64,000 bases of DNA from Mesorhizobium sp. CA14 (GCF_020165195.1 NZ_JAIUHR010000031.1:1-64000), one strand, 5' to 3'. Positions 20,335 through 31,848 are shown, counted from the stretch's first letter. Numbers and translations are program-made. The notes: a model not told the origin generated them from the sequence alone.

Positions 20335-20784
20335 ATGCGCGAGAAAATCGCCGAATCCATGAAGAGCGCGATGAAGGCGCAGGACAAGCACCGCCTGCCG
20401 ACGTTGCGGCTGATCCAGGCCGCTATCCACGACCGCGACATCGCCAATCGCGGCGCCGGCAAGCCGCCTGCTAGCGAGGAGGAGATCCTGCAGATCCTCG
20501 CCAAGATGGTGAAGCAGCGCGAGGAATCGGCCAAGGCGTTCGAGGACGGCAAGCGGCCCGAACTGGCGGCGCAGGAGCGCGGCGAGATGGAGATCATCCG
20601 CGAATTCCTGCCGAGGCAGCTCGACGACGCGGCGATCCAGGCTGCGGCGCGCGAGGCGATCGCGGCGACCGGTGCCGCCAGCCAGAAGGACATGGGCAAG
20701 GTGATCGGCGCGCTGAGGCAGAAATATGCCGGCCAGATGGACTTCGCCAAGGCGAGCGCCATCATCAAGGGGCTGCTGCAATAG
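20335..20784 (+). CDS. GatB/YqeY-domain protein
   Basis: A 149-residue protein. MREKIAESMKSAMKAQDKHRLPTLRLIQAAIHDRDI opens the YqeY family, and FLPRQLDDAAIQAAAREAIAATGA plus DMGKVIGALRQKYAGQMDFAKASAIIKGLL are its conserved second half. This domain is shared with GatB of the tRNA amidotransferase and probably contacts tRNA; the stand-alone protein has no agreed function. GAAGGAG precedes the ATG. In many alphaproteobacteria this gene sits next to dnaG-rpoD; here 6.4 kb of other genes intervene. Confidence 0.92.
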   Translation: MREKIAESMKSAMKAQDKHRLPTLRLIQAAIHDRDIANRGAGKPPASEEEILQILAKMVKQREESAKAFEDGKRPELAAQERGEMEIIREFLPRQLDDAAIQAAAREAIAATGAASQKDMGKVIGALRQKYAGQMDFAKASAIIKGLLQ

Positions 20785-20793
20785 AGGACAGCC

Positions 20794-21792
20794 TCAGTCC
20801 CGGCAGATCGGCACCGGCTGCGGCGGCGGCGCCGGATGGTCCTTCTTGTACTGGGCGATGATCGGCTCCAGCACCTTCTTCGGCCAGAATTTGGGGCTGC
20901 CGATCTCCTTCAGGCAGGAGGCGTTCCAATAGGTGCCCGCGCTTGAGAGCGCCTGGCCGGCAGCCTTGGCCCGTGCGACAGCGGCGATGTCGCGCGATTC
21001 CGGATAGATGTAGAGCGTCGTCGGATTGTTCTTCACGAGAGGGATGATCTGCTCGGCATCGGCCGGCGACCAACTGGTGCAGCCATTGCTGCGGCCGCCG
21101 GCATAATTCACCAGCTTGCCGAACGGGACAAGGCCGTCATGGTCGGCGTATGAGCTGTTCGGGTCTTTGCGCATGCACATGCCCCTGAGCAAGGCAGCCG
21201 GATGGCCGCCGATCACGCGCTGCCTGGCGTTTGCCGCTTCGCCTTCGCCGTCGAACTGGATGAAGGTTCGCATGAACACCGCGTTCTGCGCGCCGACACG
21301 GTAGTAGCCCTTGAAGGACGTCTTGGCCTCCGCGGTCATATAGGCGCCGCCGGCGGTGAGCTCGGAGTCCATCGCGTTGCCGAAATTCTTCGCGCAACGC
21401 CTGCCGTTGGAGAAATCGGCAATGCCCTTGAGATTGCGGCCGCCGCCATGGCCCGAGGAAACCGCGCGGAAGAGCTGCTTGGCCTCGCAGATGATGTAAT
21501 AACGCTGGCCAAGCACGCTGTTGCCGAGGTCGCCGGGACGCGTCGCATCCATGGCGAAGTAGCAGGGGTTGCTGACCGAACCGTCGCTGACCTTCTTCTG
21601 ATGGAGCGCGCGCGCCCGCTCCAGCACGACCTCAGAGATCTGGCCCTCGCCGTCGCCGACATGGCGCTGCAGCCAGTCGGGAATGGTTGACGACCGCAAA
21701 GCGGCGAATGAGCTGACCGATGCCGTCAAAGCGGCCAGGACCGCAACAAGACAGAAGATTGCCGCGCCCAGCGGAACAGATCTCAACCGCAC
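20794..21792 (-). CDS. Murein L,D-transpeptidase catalytic-domain family protein
   Basis: 332 residues with an N-terminal signal segment (VPLGAAIFCLVAVLAALTASVSSFA). Conserved pieces FRAVSSGHGGGRNLKGIADFSNG, TFIQFDGEGEAAN and GGRSNGCTSWSPADAEQIIPLV match the YkuD_2 type of L,D-transpeptidase, with the catalytic Cys in SNGCTSWS and the His in HDGLVPFG or GHGGG. The role would be periplasmic peptidoglycan cross-linking or modification. It converges with yqeY with a 9-base gap. Confidence 0.85.
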   Translation of the reverse strand: MRLRSVPLGAAIFCLVAVLAALTASVSSFAALRSSTIPDWLQRHVGDGEGQISEVVLERARALHQKKVSDGSVSNPCYFAMDATRPGDLGNSVLGQRYYIICEAKQLFRAVSSGHGGGRNLKGIADFSNGRRCAKNFGNAMDSELTAGGAYMTAEAKTSFKGYYRVGAQNAVFMRTFIQFDGEGEAANARQRVIGGHPAALLRGMCMRKDPNSSYADHDGLVPFGKLVNYAGGRSNGCTSWSPADAEQIIPLVKNNPTTLYIYPESRDIAAVARAKAAGQALSSAGTYWNASCLKEIGSPKFWPKKVLEPIIAQYKKDHPAPPPQPVPICRD

Positions 21793-22073
21793 CTTGCCCC
21801 TCCTGCCGAAATGTCTCGTACGCGTGAATCACCCGGGCCGATCATAGAAGGTCTCGCATCCATCGGCGAAACACTTCTAGTTTAGCGACGCCTTTTGGAG
21901 GTCGGATTTTCGGCCCGCTTCGATTGAGCTATGATCTGATTCCGGCGCGCCCACGCCTCCGCCCTCCACCGGGAAAGCATCGTTCATGCAGGGCAGTCGA
22001 TCATTCGACCAACTGTTCGAGCGCCAGGCATAAGGAGGGGTTGCCAAGACTGCTCGCGGCAGGAGGTTTTTCG

Positions 22074-22784
22074 ATGCGGCTTTCCGCACCCGTCTATTAT
22101 CTGAAGCGCCAGGCGAGGCTCCTGTCCCGCCGGGAAAATGTCCCGCTCCATCAAGCGCTCGACGTCGTTGCCGCCAAGGAAGGTTTTGCCACCTGGAGCC
22201 TGCTTGCGGCCAAGGCCGCCAAGGCTGCGCCCGGCGACAGGCTGCTGGCGCGGCTGATGCCCGGCGACATGGTGCTCGTGGCGGCGCGGCCGGGTCATGG
22301 CAAGACGCTGATGAGCCTCGAACTTGCCGTGGCGGCCATGAAGCAAGGCAGTCGCGCCGTATTCTTCACCCTGGAATATGTACACGCCGACATCTTGAGC
22401 AGGTTCCGTGACATCGGCGTCGACCCCGCCGATTTCGACCGCCTGTTCACCTTCGACAATTCCGACGCCATCAGCGCCGCCTACATCATCGAGGCATTGC
22501 GGTCGGCGCCGCGCGGCACGCTCGCGGTGATCGACTATCTGCAACTGCTCGACCAGAAGCGCGAGAATCCCGAGCTCATGGTCCAGATCCGCGCCTTGAA
22601 ATCGTTTGCCCGGGAACGGGGACTGGTGCTGGTCTTCATCTCCCAGGTCGACAGATCATATGATCCCGCCCGGAAACCGTTCCCGGATATAGAAGATATC
22701 CGGCTGCCGAATCCGCTCGACCTGTCGCTGTTCGACAAGGCCTGTTTCCTCAGCAAGGGCGAAATCCAGTTCCAGGCGACTTGA
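22074..22784 (+). CDS. Short DnaB/RecA-fold ATPase (helicase-like)
   Basis: 236 residues starting behind a perfect AGGAGG. Residues 1-55 form a small helical domain (APVYYLKRQARLLSRRENVPLHQALDVVAAKEGFATWSLL). The rest is a DnaB_C-like RecA core with Walker A in AARPGHGKTLMS, FFTLEYVHADILSRF, Walker B in LAVIDYLQLLDQ, and the sensor-like LVFISQVDRSYD. DnaB's N-terminal primase-binding domain and the linker are missing, so this is not the replicative helicase (about 480 residues). Its N-terminal module resembles DNA-associated modules seen in other alphaproteobacterial hypothetical proteins. The role is unknown; a regulatory or repair ATPase is possible. Confidence 0.75.
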   Translation: MRLSAPVYYLKRQARLLSRRENVPLHQALDVVAAKEGFATWSLLAAKAAKAAPGDRLLARLMPGDMVLVAARPGHGKTLMSLELAVAAMKQGSRAVFFTLEYVHADILSRFRDIGVDPADFDRLFTFDNSDAISAAYIIEALRSAPRGTLAVIDYLQLLDQKRENPELMVQIRALKSFARERGLVLVFISQVDRSYDPARKPFPDIEDIRLPNPLDLSLFDKACFLSKGEIQFQAT

Positions 22785-22831
22785 GAGCGGCCCGTGCCGC
22801 TTCCATGCCAGTCTCGACAGGGAAACGAAAC

Positions 22832-23389
22832 ATGATCGAGATCGTCAAACCCGCGCTCGAACATTTGCCGTCCTACAAGGCGGCGCTCGAGCGCGGGTGG
22901 TCACCCGACAATGTGCGGCTCCTCGAAGCGACGCGCGAACAGCTGGAGGCGATCGAACAGGATCCGGTTGCCTTTCTTGCCGGTCTCGACGATCCCGAGG
23001 CCAAGGGGCCGCCCATCCCGTTTCCTGACGGGACAACCGTGCCGCGCCTGCCTGGCTTTCGGCGCTGGATCTGGGATGGCGAGGTTGTCGGTTCGATAGG
23101 GCTGCGCTGGCAAAGAGGCACATCGGCGCTGCCGCCGCACGTGCTTGGCCATATCGGCTACGCGGTGGTGCCGTGGAAGGAAGGGCGCGGTTACGCCACC
23201 GAAGCGTTGCGGCTGATGCTCGACGAGGCGAGAGCCGTGGGCCTGGACCATGTCGAGATCACCACGGACCTCGGCAATCTTGCATCCCAGAAGGTGATCC
23301 TCGCCAATGGCGGCATCCTTGTCGGCCGCTTCGCCAAGGTCGCCGCCTATGGCGGCGCGGAAAGCCTCAGATACCGGATCGATCTTTAG
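22832..23389 (+). CDS. GNAT-family acetyltransferase
   Basis: A 185-residue N-acetyltransferase. The core contains GEVVGSIGLRWQ, LGHIGYAVVPWKEGRGYATEALRLMLDEARAVGLDHVEITTDLGNLASQKVILANGG, where GYAVVPWKEGRGYATEA is the acetyl-CoA-binding loop. The ATG at 22832 lies after AGGGA. It follows the DnaB-like gene by 47 bases on the same strand and may be co-transcribed. The substrate is unknown. Confidence 0.85.
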   Translation: MIEIVKPALEHLPSYKAALERGWSPDNVRLLEATREQLEAIEQDPVAFLAGLDDPEAKGPPIPFPDGTTVPRLPGFRRWIWDGEVVGSIGLRWQRGTSALPPHVLGHIGYAVVPWKEGRGYATEALRLMLDEARAVGLDHVEITTDLGNLASQKVILANGGILVGRFAKVAAYGGAESLRYRIDL

Positions 23390-23530
23390 ATCGAAGCGGT
23401 TCGGCGGTTACTCGCTGGGCCTGGCGCTATGCCCAACCGCGAACGGTTGAAGGAAGGCCTTCAAAGCCTGAGTTCCATCCTTGCGGGGTTCATGAGCCGT
23501 CGCGCGGGAAGGTCTAAGGCGTACGATCCG

Positions 23531-24712
23531 TTATTCGGCCGCCGCCGGCAGCGGCGGGGTCGCGCGGCTGCGCCACTCCCAGGCTTGCGAGCCGACAGCC
23601 ACTACCACTGCCACCAGCATGGCCAAGGCGCCGGCGAGTGGTAGGCTGCGATAGCCATAGCCGGCATTGAGCATCGCCGCGCCCAGTGAGGCAGCGAGCG
23701 CGATGCCGACGTTGAAGCCGGATGGGATCAGCGAGGAAGCGAGGTTGGAGGCATCGGCCGTCCAGGCGAGAATGCGCGTCTGGATCGGCGCGCCGATGGC
23801 GAAATTGAGACCGCCCCAGATGACGATTGCCGCGATCATCGACACGGGGTAGGGGCTGACGAGATGGATGACGCCGAGCGCCACCGCCTGCAGGGCGAGC
23901 ATGACGATAAGCGAGGGCATCAGCTTCCAGTCGGCGAGCTTGCCGCCGACCAGAACGCCGATCGTGGCGCCGACGCCGTTGAGCAAAAGCACCCACGGGA
24001 TCAGGCTCTCGTCGAGGCCGGTCACTTCGAGCAGCATCGGCGTGATGTAGGTGAACAGCGCAAACTGGCCGATCATCAACATCAACATCAGGATCAGCGA
24101 CGTCCAGACCTGTTGGCGGCCGAGCACACGAACTTCGCGCGCCAGCCCGGCAGGCCGGTTCGCGGCGCCCGCCCTGCGCGGCAACAGCGCCAGCATGGCG
24201 ACAATCGCGATGATGCCCAGCGCGCCCATCACCCAGAAGGTCGCGCGCCAGCCCCACAGGCTGCCGATCGCGGTGCCGGCGGGCACGCCGATGACATTGG
24301 AAACCGTCAACCCCGAGAGAATGACCGCGACTGCCCGGCCGCGCTGGTCCTCGCGCACCAGGCTGACCGCAACCACCATGGCGACGCCGAAATAGCAGCC
24401 ATGCGCCACAGCGGTGGCGATACGCAGCAGAAGCATCGAGGTGAAGTCGGGCGCCAGGGCGCAGGCCACCTGGCCGAGGGTGAAGGCGATCGTGAGCCCG
24501 ATCAGCAGCGTCTTGCGCGCGACTTTGGCGGTGGCGAGCGCCAGCAGCGGGCCGCCGATGGCGATGCCGCAGGCATAGCCGGAGACGAGGTAGCCGGCGG
24601 TCGGCACCGAAACGCCGAGGCCCTGCGCCACCTCCGGCAGAACGCCGGCAATGACGAATTCGGTGGTGCCGAAGGCAAAGGCGGCAAGGAAAAGGGCAAT
24701 CAGGGGCAGCAT
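23531..24712 (-). CDS. MFS transporter (DHA1, AraJ/YdhP-like)
   Basis: 393 residues with 12 hydrophobic segments. LIALFLAAFAFGTTEFVIAGVLPEVAQGLGVSV is the AraJ-branch N terminus, and loop and antiporter motifs (LATAKVARKTLL, GLTVSNVIGVPAGTAIG) follow. It resembles arabinose/isopropyl-thiogalactoside or drug exporters, and the substrate is unknown. No regulator is adjacent. It is related to, but clearly different from, the transporter at 7453-8631. Confidence 0.87.
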   Translation of the reverse strand: MLPLIALFLAAFAFGTTEFVIAGVLPEVAQGLGVSVPTAGYLVSGYACGIAIGGPLLALATAKVARKTLLIGLTIAFTLGQVACALAPDFTSMLLLRIATAVAHGCYFGVAMVVAVSLVREDQRGRAVAVILSGLTVSNVIGVPAGTAIGSLWGWRATFWVMGALGIIAIVAMLALLPRRAGAANRPAGLAREVRVLGRQQVWTSLILMLMLMIGQFALFTYITPMLLEVTGLDESLIPWVLLLNGVGATIGVLVGGKLADWKLMPSLIVMLALQAVALGVIHLVSPYPVSMIAAIVIWGGLNFAIGAPIQTRILAWTADASNLASSLIPSGFNVGIALAASLGAAMLNAGYGYRSLPLAGALAMLVAVVVAVGSQAWEWRSRATPPLPAAAE

Positions 24713-24839
24713 GGTTCAAAACATATGCTAGGAATGTATGGCCTCAAACCACGCTCGGACGGTTGCGGCAATGCAGAAATTGGCGATGGCGCTTTAGCTT
24801 TTCTTGACGGGACCGTTCGAAGCCGGCCCGTCGCTCCGA

Positions 24840-25049
24840 CTACGCGGCTGTTTTGCGTCCGTACGGGATCTTCAGCCAGGCCCGCTCATGGAGATAGTAA
24901 AGCAGCGACTTGGTGACGACCTCGGTGAGCCCGATCGTGGCCGCGAGCTTGATGCTGCCGGTGACCACCAGGGAGATGATCATCGTGTCGATCGTGCCGG
25001 TGGCGCGCCATGAAAGCGCCTTGGCGAAGCTGCGCGAATGCGTGTCCAT
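24840..25049 (-). CDS. DUF2061 small membrane protein
   Basis: A 69-residue protein with two hydrophobic helices. RSFAKALSWRATGTIDTMIISLVVTGSIKLAATIGLTEVVTKSLLYYLHERAW carries the family pattern (KTITWRxxxTxxT...E...K..LYYxHER). It is preceded by GGAGG. The role is unknown; in other bacteria DUF2061 proteins are often linked to sulfate assimilation genes, but none is near here. Confidence 0.88.
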   Translation of the reverse strand: MDTHSRSFAKALSWRATGTIDTMIISLVVTGSIKLAATIGLTEVVTKSLLYYLHERAWLKIPYGRKTAA

Positions 25050-25144
25050 CGACGGATTTTCCTCCCAACAGGTCCACAGGCGATCCTTAGCCGACGGAAG
25101 CGAGGATGAGCAAAGACTTATTTTTTCGGAAGGTCCCGCTCGCC

Positions 25145-26809
25145 TCAGCTCGCCTTCAGCCGCGAGCCGCCGAGCAGGCCGCGCTCTTCGAGCACCGGAT
25201 AGGCGATAGAGGCAAGCAGCGAGTTGATCTGCTTCAGGTCGCGGATGGTGTCGAGGTGGATCGAGCTCGTCTCGACGCTTTTAGCGGTGCCTTCGCGCAG
25301 GCGCTGGAAATGGCTGGCGCTGGTTTCCTTCTCGCGCTCGCGCAGAAGGTCCTTCTCCAGAACCAATTGCCTGGCGGTTTCCGGGTCGCGCGAGACCAGA
25401 ACGTTGAAGGCAAGGCGGGCGTTGGCCAGCACCGAGGAATGGAAGGCACAGAGCTCCTGCCAGCCTTCAGGCGTGAATTCCAGGCCACGCTCCAGCTTCT
25501 TCCTGACATGCACCAGCATGTTGCGCACGATGATGTCGCCGACCTGCTCCAGCTTGACGCAGGCGCCGATCAGCTCCTGGCACCGCAACGCCTCGTCCTC
25601 GGTCAGCGGATTCCTGGTGATCTTGGCGAGGTAGAGCTTGATCGCGGCGTGCTTCCTGTCGACGCGGTCGTCGAGCGCGGCAAGCGCCTTGATCTTGGCG
25701 GGATCGGCATCCTCGTAGAGTTCGATGATGCGCTTCAGCATGATCTCGACCGTCTCGCAGACCCGCACCACCTCGCGCGTCGCGTTGGCCAGCGCCTGGC
25801 TCGGCGTGTCGAGGGCGCTCTCGTTCAGCGCCGAGAGCTCCACGACCTCGAGCGCGGCGGCCGGTTGAGGCTTGCTGCCCAGCGCCACGATCTTTTCGGA
25901 AGCGCGGTAGACGAGGCCGGCCAGCGGCAGTCCGGCGAGCAGGATCAGCACGTTGAACAGGATATGGGCGTTGACGATCTGATCCGGCGCGGTCTTGCCG
26001 AGGAAGGCGACGTCCGGCTTGAAGGTCATGATCAGGACCAGCATGATCAGCGAGCCGAGGCCGCGCATCAAAAGATTGCCTATCGGCACGATGCGCACCT
26101 CCGGCGGTGCCGACCGCGTCAGCATCGGCGCAATCATCGACGAGCCAAGGTTGACGCCGAGCACCAGGACCACGCCGAGCTCCGGGGTGATCAGCCCCCG
26201 GCCCGCCAGCGTCGCCATCAAGAGCACCGCGGCGATGCTCGACTGGAACAGCCAGGTAACCAGCGCGGCCAACAGATAGGTGGTGATGGAATCACCCGAG
26301 AAATAATTGATGATCAGCGGCATCAACTGGCTGTTGCGCAATGGCTCCGACGCCTGGCCGATCATCTCCAGCGACAGGATCAGCAGGCCGACGCCGATCA
26401 GGATGCGGCCCACCTGCCGCCAGTCGCGCCGCTCGGTCGCCATGAACATGACCGTGCCGGCGATCAGGCAGAGCGGCACCAGAAGCGTGAGGTCGAAGGT
26501 GAGCAGCTTGGCCACCAGCGCCGAACCGATCTCGGCACCGCGCACTGCCAATTGCCCGGCGGCGCCCGAAACGATGCCGGCTCCGGCGAAGGAGCCGACT
26601 AGCAGCGTCACCGCCGTCGAGCTCTGCAGCGCGACCGCCAGCCCACAGCCGGCCAGCACCGCCATGATCGGATTGCGCATGGTGGCGCGCAGCCTGTGTC
26701 GCAGCACGTCGCCATAGGCGCGCTCGACCCCCGTCTTCACCATGCGGGTGGCGAACAGCATCAGCGCCACCGCGCCGGCAAGGTGCAGGAGGACGACAGA
26801 GCCGCTCAC
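25145..26809 (-). CDS. Na/Pi cotransporter family protein with PhoU-like C terminus
   Basis: A 554-residue membrane protein. The two inverted Na/Pi_cotran repeats are visible through paired QSST-type motifs: GLAVALQSSTAVTLLVGSF in the first half and TWLFQSSIAAVLLMATL with GVNLGSSMIAPML in the second. The last 210 residues form PhoU-like helical bundles (ALANATREVVRVCETVEIMLKRI, LEQVGDIIVRNMLVHVRKK). This matches NptA/YjbB-type phosphate transporters, in which the PhoU part may gate transport. The direction (uptake or export) cannot be told from sequence. Confidence 0.9.
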   Translation of the reverse strand: MSGSVVLLHLAGAVALMLFATRMVKTGVERAYGDVLRHRLRATMRNPIMAVLAGCGLAVALQSSTAVTLLVGSFAGAGIVSGAAGQLAVRGAEIGSALVAKLLTFDLTLLVPLCLIAGTVMFMATERRDWRQVGRILIGVGLLILSLEMIGQASEPLRNSQLMPLIINYFSGDSITTYLLAALVTWLFQSSIAAVLLMATLAGRGLITPELGVVLVLGVNLGSSMIAPMLTRSAPPEVRIVPIGNLLMRGLGSLIMLVLIMTFKPDVAFLGKTAPDQIVNAHILFNVLILLAGLPLAGLVYRASEKIVALGSKPQPAAALEVVELSALNESALDTPSQALANATREVVRVCETVEIMLKRIIELYEDADPAKIKALAALDDRVDRKHAAIKLYLAKITRNPLTEDEALRCQELIGACVKLEQVGDIIVRNMLVHVRKKLERGLEFTPEGWQELCAFHSSVLANARLAFNVLVSRDPETARQLVLEKDLLREREKETSASHFQRLREGTAKSVETSSIHLDTIRDLKQINSLLASIAYPVLEERGLLGGSRLKAS

Positions 26810-27251
26810 AGCCGAACTCGCGAGTTGGCACCGGCGGTGCGGAGAGGGGTACGAATCTTAGTCATTTCAACGAGTGGAAATATACCAGTTAAGATTAGCC
26901 GAATAATAGATTTTTCTGATGCGATGATCGTCTCGGCTCGACGGCGCATGTCGGAAATGAATGGAGGAAGCATTGGTTGCATGCGCCTGGCGGCCGCGCT
27001 TCGCCTCATAGCGGCCGACGCCAGGCCGCGTGGCCAGGGCGATCCGAAGCGTTGTTGAGGCGGCCGGCGCAAGCCTCGGAAACTATTCATCTTCGGCGCG
27101 GTCACCGCGCGGTAATCCGCGACAATCCGGAAATTCAGAAGGCGGTCACCAGGCCGGCTTCTTTTCGTCTGTGAAAAGCGGGTACGATGGGCCAACCAGA
27201 GTCGCCGTTGCCGGGCGGCTTGATTATATGGAGGGCAAACGAGTTTCCCCG
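26810..27251. other. Intergenic region upstream of dnaG; no gene seen
   Basis: 442 bases between the divergent Na/Pi transporter and dnaG starts. An AT-rich patch at about 26865-26915 is the likely promoter area. Open frames on both strands run through this DNA but read as low-complexity Arg/Ala sequence without similarity to anything I recognise. No clear hairpin or operator was seen. Confidence 0.5.
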
Positions 27252-29192
27252 ATGCGCTTTCCGCCCGCCTTCCTCGACGAGATACGCGACCGTGTGCCGA
27301 TTTCGCAGGTCATCGGCACGCGCGTCGCGTGGGACAGGAAGAAGACCAACGCGTCGCGCGGCGACTACTGGGCCTGCTGTCCGTTCCATGGCGAGAAGAG
27401 CCCGTCCTTCCATTGCGAGGACAAGAAGGGCCGTTACCACTGCTTCGGCTGTTCGGTTTCGGGCGATCACTTCAAATTCCTCACCGAGCTCGACGGTATG
27501 AGTTTCCCCGAGGCGGTCGAGAAGATCGCCGAAATGGCCGGCGTGCCGATGCCGGTGCGGGACGAAGCGCAGGAGCGGCGCGAGAAGGAACGCGCCAGCC
27601 TGACCGACGTCATGGAAATGGCGACCGCCTTCTTCCAGGAGCGGCTGCAGAGCGCCGAGGGTGCCAAAGCCCGCGCGTATCTGCGCGACCGCGGGCTGAC
27701 GCCGGCGACGCAGCAATCGTTCCGGCTGGGCTATGCGCCCGACAGCCGCAACGCGCTCAAGGAACATCTTGCCGCCAAGGGCGTGCCGAAGGCCGATATC
27801 GAGGCCTGCGGCCTGGTGCGGCACGGCGACGACATTCCGGTCTCCTATGACTGGTTCCGCGACCGCATCATGTTTCCGATCCCCGATTCGCGCGGCAAGA
27901 TCATCGCCTTCGGCGGACGGGCGCTGGCGCCCGATGCCTTGGCCAAATACATGAACTCGCCGGAGACCGAGCTCTTCCACAAGGGCAACGTGCTCTACAA
28001 TTTCGCCCGCGCCCGCAGGGCGATCGCGAAAGGCGGCACGGTGATCGCCGTCGAAGGCTATATGGATGTGATCGCGCTGGCGCAGGCCGGCTTCGAGAAT
28101 GCCGTGGCGCCGCTCGGCACCGCGCTCACCGAAAACCAGCTGGAACTTCTGTGGCGCATGGCGCCCGAGCCGGTGCTTTGCTTCGACGGCGACCAGGCCG
28201 GGCTGAAGGCGGCATGGCGGGCAGCCGATCTCGCGCTCCCGTCGGCGCAGACCGACCGCCGGGCGCGCTTTGCGTTGCTGCCGGAAGGCAAGGATCCCGA
28301 CGATCTGGTCAAGGCCGAAGGGCCAGACGCGTTCCGCGCCGTGCTTGCCGATGCGCGGCCGCTGGACGAACTGTTATGGATGCGCGAGACGGCAGGCGGT
28401 GTCTTCGACACGCCGGAGCGGCGAGCTGAGTTGCGGAAAAGGCTACGGGAGTTGACCGGCCGCATCCGCGACGAGAGCGTGCGTTATTACTATCAGCAGA
28501 CAATGGACGAGCGGGAGCGGAACTTTTTCGGCTCCCAGCGGAGTGTTCGGCAAGGCCGTCAGGATTGGAAGCCGGGGCAGGGCAAGACGCCGGTGCCCGG
28601 CGGGCAGTTCGCGAAAGGTGGGGCGGCCGGCGGGCGCGCCGCGATCACCGAAAGCCTGGGCCGCTCGGCGCTGGTCAAGCGGGCCGGCGAGGGCATGTCG
28701 GTGCGCGAGGCGACGATTATCGTGGCGCTGGTCAACCATCCGGCACTGATCGACGAGAACTTCGCCCATGTCGAATTCCTCGACCTCGCCAATTCGGATT
28801 TGCGCAAGCTGCACGCGGCCATTCTCGACGCCATGGCGCATGACGCGGCCGACGAGCGCGGCGCGGTCATCGCCACCATCGAGCGCGCCGGATGCAGCAG
28901 CATCTGGGAGCGGGCGGTGGAATTGATCAAGCGCGCGCGGCAATGGCCGGCGCTCGAAACCGCGGCGCTCGACGACGCCCGCGACGCCTTCAACCAGGCG
29001 ATGCACTTGCAGCGTAGCGCCCGCACATTACATAGAGAGCTGAAACAGGCGCAGGCGGCGCTCGATGCAGACCCTTCGGACGAAAACTTCCGGCATCTCG
29101 TCGAGATTCAAGCGCAATTCAATGATGTGCAGGCAACGGAAGCGCTGATCGAAGGGTTCGGCGTTTCATCGGGCAGGGTTGGCCGCGTTTGA
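27252..29192 (+). CDS. dnaG: DNA primase
   Basis: A 646-residue primase that lays RNA primers for replication. The CHC2 zinc finger uses Cys43, His46, Cys64 and Cys67 (CCPFHGEKSPSFHC...YHCFGC). The catalytic core has FRDRIMFPIPDSRGKIIAFGGRAL and the TOPRIM segment VIAVEGYMDVIALAQAGF then EPVLCFDGDQAG. The C-terminal helicase-interaction domain covers roughly the last 150 residues. I chose the ATG at 27252 because rhizobial primases begin MRFPPxFLDEIRDRVPI; an ATG at 27228 would add eight residues. It is followed by rpoD on the same strand, the usual macromolecular-synthesis pairing. Confidence 0.97.
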   Translation: MRFPPAFLDEIRDRVPISQVIGTRVAWDRKKTNASRGDYWACCPFHGEKSPSFHCEDKKGRYHCFGCSVSGDHFKFLTELDGMSFPEAVEKIAEMAGVPMPVRDEAQERREKERASLTDVMEMATAFFQERLQSAEGAKARAYLRDRGLTPATQQSFRLGYAPDSRNALKEHLAAKGVPKADIEACGLVRHGDDIPVSYDWFRDRIMFPIPDSRGKIIAFGGRALAPDALAKYMNSPETELFHKGNVLYNFARARRAIAKGGTVIAVEGYMDVIALAQAGFENAVAPLGTALTENQLELLWRMAPEPVLCFDGDQAGLKAAWRAADLALPSAQTDRRARFALLPEGKDPDDLVKAEGPDAFRAVLADARPLDELLWMRETAGGVFDTPERRAELRKRLRELTGRIRDESVRYYYQQTMDERERNFFGSQRSVRQGRQDWKPGQGKTPVPGGQFAKGGAAGGRAAITESLGRSALVKRAGEGMSVREATIIVALVNHPALIDENFAHVEFLDLANSDLRKLHAAILDAMAHDAADERGAVIATIERAGCSSIWERAVELIKRARQWPALETAALDDARDAFNQAMHLQRSARTLHRELKQAQAALDADPSDENFRHLVEIQAQFNDVQATEALIEGFGVSSGRVGRV

Positions 29193-29611
29193 GGCCGAAC
29201 ACCACCCATTGAAAGTGAAATGAAATGCGCAGCGCGTCGAATCGACGCCTCTAAGTCGGGTAATTGATTCGCTTTTTTCATGCGAATCATGCCAGAGGCG
29301 CTTGACCTTCTGGCAGATTGGCGGAATCAGGACGATTCGAAACGTTAACCGTGCCCCGGCGTCGGCGGGAAATTTGAGCGATGTGAGGTACTGGTGATGG
29401 CTGGACAGGCAAAGTGCCTGCTCCAGATATCACGGTTAAGCTGGACTTAATGCATGTCGCCCAAAGGTGGAAAGCCGGTTTTGGGCGACATGCACAAACA
29501 AAAAGAGATGACGCGGTTGCCGGACCGGTAGAAAGCGTTCCGGCGCACATCCGGCAAACCGGTCCGACAGTTTACGCGGCCTCGATAGCGGCCGCTTGGA
29601 GACGACAAAGA
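29193..29611. other. dnaG-rpoD intergenic region with likely rpoD promoter
   Basis: 419 bases without a convincing gene. An AT-rich stretch at about 29210-29285 and the palindrome at 29451-29494 are the main features. The open frame that runs into rpoD from 29414 is simply the rpoD frame extended upstream through the palindrome; its first 66 codons do not look like sigma factor. Confidence 0.6.
29451..29494. repeat. 15-base-arm palindrome upstream of rpoD
   Basis: TGCATGTCGCCCAAA (29451-29465) is exactly mirrored by TTTGGGCGACATGCA (29480-29494) around a 14-base loop. I recall 'gcatgtcgcccaaa...' palindromes as an abundant dispersed element in Rhizobiales genomes, so this is probably a copy of that repeat. 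In the rpoD leader it would form a strong hairpin in the mRNA. Confidence 0.75.
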
Positions 29612-31639
<2,028 letters not shown>

Positions 31640-31665
31640 GCGGAACGCAATCATACGAAGATCGA

Positions 31666-31690
31666 AAGGGCGCCTAGGGCGCCCTTTTTG
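31666..31690 (+). terminator. Rho-independent terminator after rpoD
   Basis: The stem AAGGGCGCC / GGCGCCCTT around a three-base loop is followed directly by TTTTGCGTTTTT, 27 bases after the rpoD stop codon. Confidence 0.9.
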
Positions 31691-31848
31691 CGTTTTTCGG
31701 CTGCCTCTCATGCCGCCTTGCCGGGTTTGCCCGACAGGAGGATAATCCAGCGTCGGATGCATTTATGGGCGACAAGCCGGATGCCTGCCCCGGCGCCGGT
31801 CGCAGCGGCCAGGCGTCGCGCTCCGTGGCTCCCGGTGGGAGGTGTGCC

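Noticed and set aside
23390..23530. Possible short gene after GNAT (MPNRERLKEGLQSL...)
   Set aside because: The frame runs into the antisense of the MFS gene and lacks a ribosome site or conserved pattern.
25106..26602. 498-codon frame antisense to the Na/Pi transporter
   Set aside because: Low-complexity His/Gln/Asp/Arg-rich shadow with no ribosome site or family motif.
26806..27195. Small frame on the minus strand before the Na/Pi gene
   Set aside because: No ribosome site, Arg/Ala-rich random sequence, overlaps the promoter region of dnaG.
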